The notes under the pieces: model-generated
Told to the model about the DNA's origin: nothing
Seen by the model: only the letters and a program-made list of their open reading frames with translations
Databases searched by the model: none
Translations under genes and position numbers: made by a program
Shown here: in pieces, positions 1 to 6,300 of the stretch
Position numbering within the stretch: the first letter of the stretch is position 1
Layout: each line of letters starts with the position of its first letter
Origin: Actinobacteria bacterium UBA7422
Lineage (GTDB): Bacteria; Actinomycetota; Actinomycetes; S36-B12
Reading direction: 5' to 3'
Length of the DNA stretch: 6,836 bases
NCBI GenBank assembly: GCA_002469525.1
Contig: DKME01000156.1
Coordinates: 4,603 to 11,438 of the forward strand

Positions 1-186
1 CGGGGTTGCCTCTGGGGTTGCCTCTGCATCTTGCACCACCTCAATGGTTTCGACCGGTTGCGCGTTTGCGCTGGGAGAGTCGGAAGTTGACACAACTCCA
101 ATGAGCATTCCCGCGAGCAAGGCAAGGCCCAAGATGGGGATGATCACAGATGCGCGAAGGAATCGCGCCAATGGAGGAAGTGGCAC
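1..186 (-). CDS. N-terminal part of an exported or membrane-anchored protein of unknown function
   Basis: Only the first 62 codons are present; the reading frame is open to the window edge. It begins at a GTG (184-186), the first possible start after an in-frame TAG six codons upstream. Residues 1-12 are basic and proline-containing (R8, R11). Residues 13-33 form a strongly hydrophobic stretch (VIIPILGLALLAGMLIGVV), followed by a polar Ser/Ala/Pro segment. A possible signal peptidase I site ANA-Q lies after residue 42; if it is not cleaved, the segment would act as a membrane anchor. After it come acidic residues and a tandem EATP EATP at the window edge, typical of a flexible extracytoplasmic linker. 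No Shine-Dalgarno is evident, so the exact start is uncertain; V14 is an in-frame GTG alternative. It is transcribed divergently from the acyltransferase gene. The family cannot be recognised from this fragment. Confidence 0.6.
   Translation of the reverse strand, partial: MPLPPLARFLRASVIIPILGLALLAGMLIGVVSTSDSPSANAQPVETIEVVQDAEATPEATP
2..25. repeat. Two tandem copies of a 12-bp unit inside a coding region
   Basis: GGGGTTGCCTCT occurs twice back to back (2-13 and 14-25). On the minus strand it encodes repeated Glu-Ala-Thr-Pro in the linker of the truncated exported protein. The array may continue beyond the window. In-frame low-complexity repeats like this commonly vary in copy number. Confidence 0.7.
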
Positions 187-203
187 GGCCCAAGTGTGCC
201 ACT
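179..203. promoter_or_regulatory. Perfect 8-bp inverted repeat over the minus-strand start codon
   Basis: The arms are AGTGGCAC (179-186) and GTGCCACT (196-203), with a 9-nt spacer. The arm at 179-186 contains the GTG start of the exported-protein gene. In that gene's mRNA the repeat would fold into a hairpin hiding the start codon; in DNA it could be a dimer-binding operator. A TANNNT-like element on the minus strand (TAGTTT, 204-209) lies just upstream, which would place transcription initiation inside the repeat. Both functional readings are inference; only the symmetry is seen. Confidence 0.4.
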
Positions 204-243
204 AAACTAGGGATTTCGGCGCTTCTAGCGGGTACGGTGTGGT

Positions 244-283
244 GCGGCGTTAAGCGGCATTAAGCGGCGATAAGCGGCGTTGG
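244..283. repeat. Four tandem 10-bp units upstream of the acyltransferase gene
   Basis: The units are GCGGCGTTAA (244-253), GCGGCATTAA (254-263), GCGGCGATAA (264-273) and a degenerate GCGGCGTTGG (274-283). The period of 10 bp is close to one turn of the helix, so each copy presents the same DNA face. The array ends 6 nt before the Shine-Dalgarno of the acyltransferase and lies in its probable 5' leader or promoter. There is no spacer structure, so it is not CRISPR. The role is unknown; it could be a cooperative protein-binding site or simply replication slippage. The rest of the 187-302 intergenic region shows only a weak TANNNT match (TACGGT, 233-238) without a convincing -35. Confidence 0.6.
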
Positions 284-289
284 GTGGAG

Positions 290-296
290 AAGGAGG
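290..296 (+). promoter_or_regulatory. Strong Shine-Dalgarno of the acyltransferase gene
   Basis: AAGGAGG lies 6 nt before the ATG at 303, near-perfect complementarity to the 16S rRNA 3' end at optimal spacing. It fixes the start of the acyltransferase and predicts efficient translation. Confidence 0.85.
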
Positions 297-302
297 CGTG
301 TT

Positions 303-1769
303 ATGGATCGATTAAGTAGCCTTGACGCGTCATTTCTCTATATTGAAAGTTCTGAGACACCGATGAACATTGGTAGTGTCTCGATTTTCACTTCACCCGA
401 AGGCGGATTCGACCATGAAAAATTGGTCGCTCTGATCAAGGCACGTCTCGCATTCGTTCCCCGGTACCGCCAACGGGTCAAGGAAGTACCACTTGGTCTA
501 TTCCGCCCCGTTTGGGTTGACGACACCTCATTTGACGTTTCCTATCACGTTCGTCGGTCGGCTTTGCCCAAGCCAGGAAACCGAGCTCAACTTGACGAGT
601 TAGTGGCCCGGCTTATGTCTCGTCCACTGGATCGAAGTCGGCCGTTGTGGGAAATGTATTTGATCGAAGGACTCTCGGAAGGTCAATTTGCGGTGGTAAC
701 GAAGAGCCATGAGGCCCTCGTTGACGGACTCGCAGCTCTTGATATTTCCCAGGTGATTTTGGATAGTGATTCCCAGACATCACTTAGCCCACCTAGTTCG
801 TGGCGTCCGGCTCCTGAGCCATCAAGTATTGAACTCGTGAGCGCCTCGATCACCGAAGTTATCACGCATCCGGCAGCGGCGGCGGATCTGTTGGTCAGCA
901 CTGCCAATGAAGTGTTCACAGGAGCGCAAGCCGTTGTTGGCAGCGCTGTTAGCCACACGAACGATCTTGTAGGCGAGCTCGTCTCGCTGGCACGATTTCG
1001 CACCCGGTCGCCATTGAAGGCCAAAATTGGCGCTCAGCGTCGTTTTATGTCGGTAGATGTCGAATTGGAGGAACTGCGCGAGATTCGCAAGTCGGCTTCG
1101 ACGCTCACGACCGCAAGCATCAGTGTTAACGACATTATTCTTACGGTACTCACCGGCGCACTTCGAAGTTGGTTAATCAGGCGCGACGGGCTCCCCAGTG
1201 GGCAAGAAAGATTTAACGCTTTAGTTCCTGTTTCGCTTGACTCAAAAATTGAAGAGCCCACACTAGGTGGTTCAGTGAATGCATATGTAATCGAGCTTCC
1301 TGTTGCCCAATTTGAACCGGTTGATCGGCTCATGCGTGTTGTTGAGCAAATGTCTGACCTGGACCCGACGGGGGAGTTTCTTGGCGCGCGGGCGATTATC
1401 GACATTGCTGGTTTTGGACCCGCATCGGTGCATGCCCTCGGGGCTCGCATGGCATCCACACTTACCCGTCGCGCCTATGACGTCACAATCACCAATGTTC
1501 CAGGGCCCCAACACCCCCTGTATGTCGCAGGTTCGCAGATGCTCTCGTCGTATCCATGTGTGCCGTTAGTTCCCGGCCAGGCGTTGAGTATCGGACTTTC
1601 AAGTTACAACGGGGGACTGTATATCGGCCTAACGGCCGACCGGGATGCACTGGGAGATCTCGAAGTAATTGCAACGAGTATTCGTGACTCGATTGTGGGG
1701 TTGCGGGCCTCGATTGCCCAGCGCCGCAGCTCGCCAAGGGAGCAGCACCTTCGGGTGGTTGCCTCCTAA
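303..1769 (+). CDS. WS/DGAT-family O-acyltransferase with altered HHxxxDG motif
   Basis: This is a 488-aa member of the wax ester synthase / acyl-CoA:diacylglycerol acyltransferase family, whose members esterify diacylglycerol or long alcohols with acyl-CoA at the membrane. Length is typical of the family (about 450-500 aa). Visible signatures are LSSLDASFLY near the N-terminus, PLWEMYLIEGL (114-124), NDIILTVLTGALR (276-288), the PVS element (309-311), TNVPGP (397-402, usually SNVPGP) and GLSSYNGGLYIGL (431-443). The acyltransferase motif reads H136-E137-x-x-x-D141-G142: the second His, regarded as the catalytic base, is Glu. The N-terminal PMHxG element reads PMNIG (20-24). Residues 160-240 form an Ser/Ala-rich linker between the two lobes. 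The start is fixed by AAGGAGG 6 nt upstream. It is probably co-transcribed with the patatin 15 nt downstream. Family assignment is firm; enzymatic activity and substrate are open because of the motif change. Confidence 0.93.
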   Translation: MDRLSSLDASFLYIESSETPMNIGSVSIFTSPEGGFDHEKLVALIKARLAFVPRYRQRVKEVPLGLFRPVWVDDTSFDVSYHVRRSALPKPGNRAQLDELVARLMSRPLDRSRPLWEMYLIEGLSEGQFAVVTKSHEALVDGLAALDISQVILDSDSQTSLSPPSSWRPAPEPSSIELVSASITEVITHPAAAADLLVSTANEVFTGAQAVVGSAVSHTNDLVGELVSLARFRTRSPLKAKIGAQRRFMSVDVELEELREIRKSASTLTTASISVNDIILTVLTGALRSWLIRRDGLPSGQERFNALVPVSLDSKIEEPTLGGSVNAYVIELPVAQFEPVDRLMRVVEQMSDLDPTGEFLGARAIIDIAGFGPASVHALGARMASTLTRRAYDVTITNVPGPQHPLYVAGSQMLSSYPCVPLVPGQALSIGLSSYNGGLYIGLTADRDALGDLEVIATSIRDSIVGLRASIAQRRSSPREQHLRVVAS

Positions 1770-1784
1770 TGCCAAGCGAGCAGC

Positions 1785-2771
1785 ATGCACAGTGATCAAC
1801 CGCGTCGGGCAATTGTTATAGGTGGTGGCGGTGTTCTCGGCGGAACGTGGGCCGTTGGGGCATTAAGTGCCCTTGAAATGCAACTTGGCATGGCTGCATC
1901 CGAAGTTGATTTACTTGTTGGCACTTCCGCAGGATCTGTACTCGCCGCGCTGGTCGCTTGCGGAGTCAGCACGGCTGAACTCCGTCAGGAGTACGGGCAG
2001 GAGAAGGTCACTAGTGGCCCACTCGCGGGGTACCAGTGGAATCCGGTCCGGGCTACGGGCGGCTCGCGGCCGGGTTGGCCCAGAATCCTGCGCCCCGGAT
2101 CTCCTAAATTATTCGGTACGGGTGTGTTCAAGTGGGGTGAATTGCCGCTCACAGCGGTGTTGTCAGGATTATTGCCACCCGGTGCAAAAAGTCTGGAGCG
2201 GGTTGGTCATCTGATAGACGCCGTTTCCCCACTTGGTGAGTGGGCTCAAAACTCGCAGGGTGAAACACCCGCAGTATGGATTGTCGCAATGGACTACGAA
2301 ACTGGAAAACGCGTCGTGTTCGGGCGGGCCGGTGCACCGCACGCGAGTCTGTCAGAAGCCGTCATGTCTAGCTGCGCGATTCCTGGTTGGTTTACCCCAA
2401 TCGTGATCGGCGACAAGACCTATGTAGACGGAGGTGCCGTGTCCGCGACAAGCGTTGACGTGGTGAGTCATGAAGGTTTTGACGAGGTATACGTGATCGC
2501 GCCAATGTCGCTCACCGAGTCTGATCATCCGAAAAGTCTTACCGCAAAACTTGAGCGGCAATGGAGAAATGTAGTCGCACGAACGGCGGACAGTGAGATC
2601 TCGCAAGTGATTTCCGGTGGCGCACAAGTTTTTCTCGCCAGCCCAACGGCGGAGGACCTAACGGCGATTGGGACCAACTTGATGGACTCAACTAGACGCA
2701 AACTGGTGCTGGAGACTTCCTTGAGAACCAGCCCGCGTACCTGGTCGCAACAATTCGGTGAGTTGGGCTGA
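1785..2771 (+). CDS. Patatin-like phospholipase / acyl hydrolase
   Basis: This 328-aa serine hydrolase belongs to the patatin family, which uses a Ser-Asp dyad to release fatty acids from phospholipids or acylglycerols. The glycine-rich oxyanion loop is GGGGVLGG (13-20), with Leu18 where many members have Arg or Lys. The nucleophile elbow is G46-T47-S48-A49-G50, so Ser48 is the nucleophile. The second dyad residue is Asp215 in DGG (215-217), preceded by SSCAIPGWFTP (195-205), the usual segment before the DG[A/G] motif. No signal peptide is seen, so it is probably cytoplasmic or peripherally membrane-bound. ATG at 1785 is the first start after the in-frame TAA at 1767-1769; the Shine-Dalgarno is weak (GCGAG, 1776-1780), consistent with coupling to the upstream acyltransferase. 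Together the two genes suggest acyl-ester synthesis and turnover, which is inference. The natural substrate cannot be read from sequence. Confidence 0.92.
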   Translation: MHSDQPRRAIVIGGGGVLGGTWAVGALSALEMQLGMAASEVDLLVGTSAGSVLAALVACGVSTAELRQEYGQEKVTSGPLAGYQWNPVRATGGSRPGWPRILRPGSPKLFGTGVFKWGELPLTAVLSGLLPPGAKSLERVGHLIDAVSPLGEWAQNSQGETPAVWIVAMDYETGKRVVFGRAGAPHASLSEAVMSSCAIPGWFTPIVIGDKTYVDGGAVSATSVDVVSHEGFDEVYVIAPMSLTESDHPKSLTAKLERQWRNVVARTADSEISQVISGGAQVFLASPTAEDLTAIGTNLMDSTRRKLVLETSLRTSPRTWSQQFGELG

Positions 2772-2774
2772 GCG

Positions 2775-3275
2775 TTATTGCGACAGCCATTCACCTGCCA
2801 CTCGTTCTTCCGCTGCCAAATATCTTTGGGTTTGCTCGGCCGCGACCTTTTCAATTTTGCCACCAATAAACGGCACATTCGCGGTGAACTTCCCTCGGGT
2901 GGTGATTGTCGAACCACCGCTCGGGGTAGGTGCGAGGTCAAGGGTTCCGGTAAATCCCATGGGGCCAGAAAACTCCACGTTGACGGTTGCACTTCGACTG
3001 CCATCGGGCTTCTCGGCACTCCATACTTGGGTCTCGGTGACCGTGATGGTTTCTCCTACCAAAGACTTAGCCGGCGCAGGGAGATCAGCCGGCAAGATCC
3101 TTATATTGATCAATGTACCTGGCTCGTTGTCCTCTCGAAGCTCGATTGTTGCCTTCGCAGAAAGTGAGCCCGTAGCCGCGCATTTGGCCAAGATGAATTC
3201 CTCTTGGGAGAGCACCGCAAAGACTTCTACCGGACTTGCTGGGAAATTTTGGCTGAACTCGAATTGGGTGGGCAC
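2775..3275 (-). CDS. DUF2505 family protein (SRPBCC/START-like fold expected)
   Basis: A 166-aa protein matching the actinobacterial DUF2505 pattern. It opens with PTQFEFSQNFPASPVEVFAVL, a first strand and helix typical of lipid-pocket (SRPBCC-like) domains. It continues with alternating beta strands, including FSGPMGFTGTLDLAPTPSGG and TTRGKFTANVPFIGGKIE, and ends in an amphipathic helix rich in Ala, Glu and Arg. There are no obvious catalytic residues; family members have no established function, and binding of a hydrophobic ligand is only inferred from the fold. I chose the GTG at 3273-3275 because GAAGGAG lies upstream at 3287-3293, the homology-like region begins there, and length fits the family. 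An ATG at 3351-3353 would give 192 aa but lacks a Shine-Dalgarno and would overlap the divergent glutamate dehydrogenase start. It is convergent with the patatin, with 3 nt between the stop codons. Confidence 0.82.
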   Translation of the reverse strand: MPTQFEFSQNFPASPVEVFAVLSQEEFILAKCAATGSLSAKATIELREDNEPGTLINIRILPADLPAPAKSLVGETITVTETQVWSAEKPDGSRSATVNVEFSGPMGFTGTLDLAPTPSGGSTITTRGKFTANVPFIGGKIEKVAAEQTQRYLAAEERVAGEWLSQ

Positions 3276-3286
3276 GTGAAATTCAT

Positions 3287-3293
3287 CTCCTTC
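3287..3293 (-). promoter_or_regulatory. Shine-Dalgarno of the DUF2505 gene
   Basis: GAAGGAG read on the minus strand, 11 nt before the GTG at 3273-3275. Spacing is slightly long but the match is strong. It supports the shorter start over the ATG at 3351-3353. Confidence 0.6.
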
Positions 3294-3316
3294 GTCCTGA
3301 AATATGTTTTCAGGAC
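3294..3316. promoter_or_regulatory. Perfect 9-bp-arm inverted repeat in the divergent intergenic region
   Basis: The arms are GTCCTGAAA (3294-3302) and TTTCAGGAC (3308-3316), around the 5-nt spacer TATGT. The repeat fills the centre of the 53-nt region between the DUF2505 gene and the glutamate dehydrogenase gene, 18 and 12 nt from the two starts. It overlaps weak -10-like sequences on both strands (TATGTT at 3303-3308 on plus; CATATT on minus). It is not followed by a T-run on either strand and sits at 5' ends, so a terminator is unlikely. A dimeric regulator controlling both genes is the simplest inference; no regulator is encoded nearby. Confidence 0.5.
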
Positions 3317-3327
3317 TAGCGTAGGGG

Positions 3328-3339
3328 TGTGAGCTCACA
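3328..3339. promoter_or_regulatory. 12-bp perfect palindrome over the glutamate dehydrogenase start codon
   Basis: TGTGAGCTCACA is self-complementary and includes the proposed GTG start at 3329-3331. It resembles the half-sites of CRP (TGTGA/TCACA), but the spacing is 2 nt instead of 6, so a standard CRP site is not expected. It also resembles symmetric LacI-type operators. Its centre is about 28 bp from the centre of the inverted repeat at 3294-3316. A chance origin is possible. Confidence 0.35.
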
Positions 3340-6300
3340 AGCCTTGCTGGCATCGCAGTTGGCCGATTTTGTTGCGAAGCGCCTTTTCCGTGACCAGGCC
3401 AGTGTTGATCTGGGATTCGAGCTCAGTGGTCCCATGGCGCTTGAGCAGGCCGAAGACATGCTTGCGTGGGCGAGCATCCGGATACCCGGTGCAGACGGTG
3501 AGACGCTCGTGCGGGCTTGGACCCCGGATTTGCCGGGAATCAGTTACTCGGTTGTTGAGATTGTCACCGACGACATGCCATTCCTAGTTGATTCCGTAAC
3601 TTCAGAGTTGACTCGAGAAGGGCGCGCAATCCAGCTCGTAGCGCATCCGCTGTTTGCCGCCACCCGTGACGCAGCGGGTCACCTCACCGGGGTTGAAGAA
3701 CTCGATGGAGCTGATTCGAAGAAGGGCCTGATCCCAGAATCGTGGATGCGAATTCATATTGAAAGGGATTTCATTTCCGACGACCTGCGTGAACTTGTTG
3801 CAGGCGTGGCTCGGGTCTTAGCCGATGTACGCAAGTGCGTTAATGACTGGAGCGCAATGCGCACAATGGCTATTGAAGTTTCAGGGGATCTGCGCAGGGT
3901 TCCACCCGTCGGGATTGATCCTGTTGACCTCGAAGAATCAATTGCTCTGTTGGAGTGGCTCACCCAAGACAGTTTCACGTTTGTAGGTTTCAAGGAGTAC
4001 GAACTCCTCCAGGTTGAAGGTGAAGATGCTTTGCGCCCGGTGCCGGGTACAGGTTTGGGGGTTCTGCGCGCGAACGCAGAGCAGGACCTCTCGGAGAGTT
4101 TTGCGATCCTGCCACCGGCCGTCCGGGCTCGCGCCCGTGAGAAAACAGTGCTCGTGCTGAGTAAGGCGAATTCACGTTCTACCGTGCACCGCCCCGCCTA
4201 TTTGGATTACATAGGGGTTAAGAAATTTGATGCACAAGGAAATGTAATCGGAGAACGGCGATTCCTGGGACTTTTCGCGGCACGCGCATACACCGATAGC
4301 GTTACTGAGATTCCTGTCCTGCGCTCGAAATACCACAGGGTTGAAAAACAACTCGACTACGTCGCGGGGTCACATAGTGCCAAAGACCTCGAAGCATTCC
4401 TTGACACCTATCCACGCGACGAACTTTTTCAAATTGATGTGGATCCGCTTGCTCAAATTGCGAAATCTGTGCTCCATCTTCAAGAGCGCCGCCAAACTAA
4501 ACTTTATGTTCGGTACGACCCTTATGAAAGATTTGTTTCCTCGCTGGTGTATTTCCCTCGCGACCGTTACACGACTGCATTGCGTCTTCGACTTGAAGCA
4601 ATTTTGCGTGATGCGTTTGGGGGCATCCACGTTGACTACACGGCGCGGGTGAGCGAATCGGTGTTGGCTCGCCTGCACTATGTAATCCACGTACCAAGTG
4701 GTGCTGAAATTCTTCGACCCGAACTGGCCGAACTGGAAGCACGGCTGACGATCGCAACTCGTACCTGGATGGACGAATACCAGTCCCTGATACTAGGGAG
4801 TGGAAATTCAGAACTCATTCCCATTTATGTCGACGCGTTCCCTGAAAGCTACAAGGAAGACTTTGATCCAAGCGTTGGGGTTTCAGATTCCCGCATTATA
4901 GAAACACTTGAGCCCGGTGAGTTGGCTCTAGATCTCTATGCGCCCGTTGTCACTGACTCGCGGGAGCTTCGATTCAAAGTGATCCGGGTTGGCCCGGCTA
5001 TGCCACTCACCAAAATCCTCCCGATCTTAGAACGACTCGGCGTGGAAGTTCTAGACGAACACCCGTACGAAATCACCCGAAAGGATCGGGCATCCGCATG
5101 GATTCTTGACTTCGGGCTGGTTCTTCCCAGTGGCGAAATTTTTTGCGCGGATACACTTTTTGTCCGCTTCGAAGCGGCATTTGAGGCCGCTTGGCACCGG
5201 CAGATTGAGAGTGATTCATTTAACTCTTTGGTCACTCGAGCCGGGTTGACCTGGCAGGACGCCCGCTTAATCCGCGCCTATGCGCGATATATGCGTCAGA
5301 TCGGTTCGACTTTTGGCCAGGGGTATATCGAAATGGTGATTGTAGAAAATGCCGAAATCACCAGGCTTCTTATTGAGTTTTTCAGGGTGAGATTTGACCC
5401 CAAATTTAGGGGAGACCGTGAGGCTGAATCTGGGACTGCACGCGAGCAGTTCGAATCTGCACTCGCAATGGTGCCGTCGCTTGATCACGACCGGATTTTG
5501 CGACTTTTCTGGTCACTGATCGAGGCAACAATGCGTACCAACTATTACACGGAAACTTCGACCGTGGCCTTTAAGTTAATTCCGAGCCTGATCGCGGACA
5601 TGCCGTTACCGCGACCCGCCCACGAAATTTGGGTGTACTCACCACGGGTTGAAGGCGTGCACTTGCGTTTTGGGGCAGTTTCTCGCGGTGGATTGCGATG
5701 GAGTGACCGACGGGAAGACTTCCGTACGGAGATTCTCGGATTAGTGAAAGCCCAGGAAGTGAAGAATGCTGTGATCGTACCCGTCGGCGCAAAAGGAGGG
5801 TTTTTTGCCAAGCATCTCCCTGACCCCGCCCTGGACAGGGAAGCCTGGATGGCGGAAGGCAAGAGTTCCTATCAGGACTTTGTCCGCGCACTGCTCTCTG
5901 TGACGGACAATATTGTCGAAGGGGTTGTGATTGCACCGGTTAACGTTGTCTGTCATGACCCCGACGATCCGTACTTGGTGGTTGCGGCCGACAAAGGTAC
6001 AGCGAGTTTCTCGGACCTCGCGAACGCGATTGCTATTGAAGAAAACTTTTGGCTGGGAGACGCGTTTGCATCTGGTGGTTCAGCCGGGTACGACCATAAG
6101 GACATGGCGATTACCGCTCGAGGGGCATGGGAGTCTGTTAAGCGTCACTTTTTCGAGATGGAAATTGACACCCAACGGCAGGAGTTCACGGTCGTTGGGA
6201 TCGGCGATATGAGTGGTGACGTTTTTGGTAACGGCATGCTGCTCAGCGAGCATATTCAACTCGTAGCCGCATTTGACCATCGTCATATTTTCCTTGACCC

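Noticed and set aside
244..283. Tandem units considered as a CRISPR array or plasmid-type iterons
   Set aside because: The units are 10 bp with no spacers, which excludes CRISPR. No replication gene or AT-rich origin region is nearby, so an iteron origin is unsupported.
2766..2788. GGCTG/CAGCC dyad at the convergent junction as a bidirectional terminator
   Set aside because: The stem is only 5 bp with a 13-nt loop and there is no T-run on either side.
2758..3279. Plus-strand reading frame of 173 codons opposite DUF2505
   Set aside because: It starts inside the end of the patatin gene, lacks a ribosome binding site, and its composition is what is expected from the complement of a real gene. 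DUF2505 on the minus strand has family-like sequence and a Shine-Dalgarno.
3276..3353. Upstream extension of DUF2505 to the ATG at 3351-3353
   Set aside because: The added 26 residues do not look like part of the domain, have no Shine-Dalgarno, cross the intergenic dyad and overlap the glutamate dehydrogenase start.
4341..4757. Several 60-120 codon frames on both strands within the glutamate dehydrogenase region
   Set aside because: They overlap a continuous, motif-rich coding frame (3329-6836) and have no independent start signals or recognisable domains.
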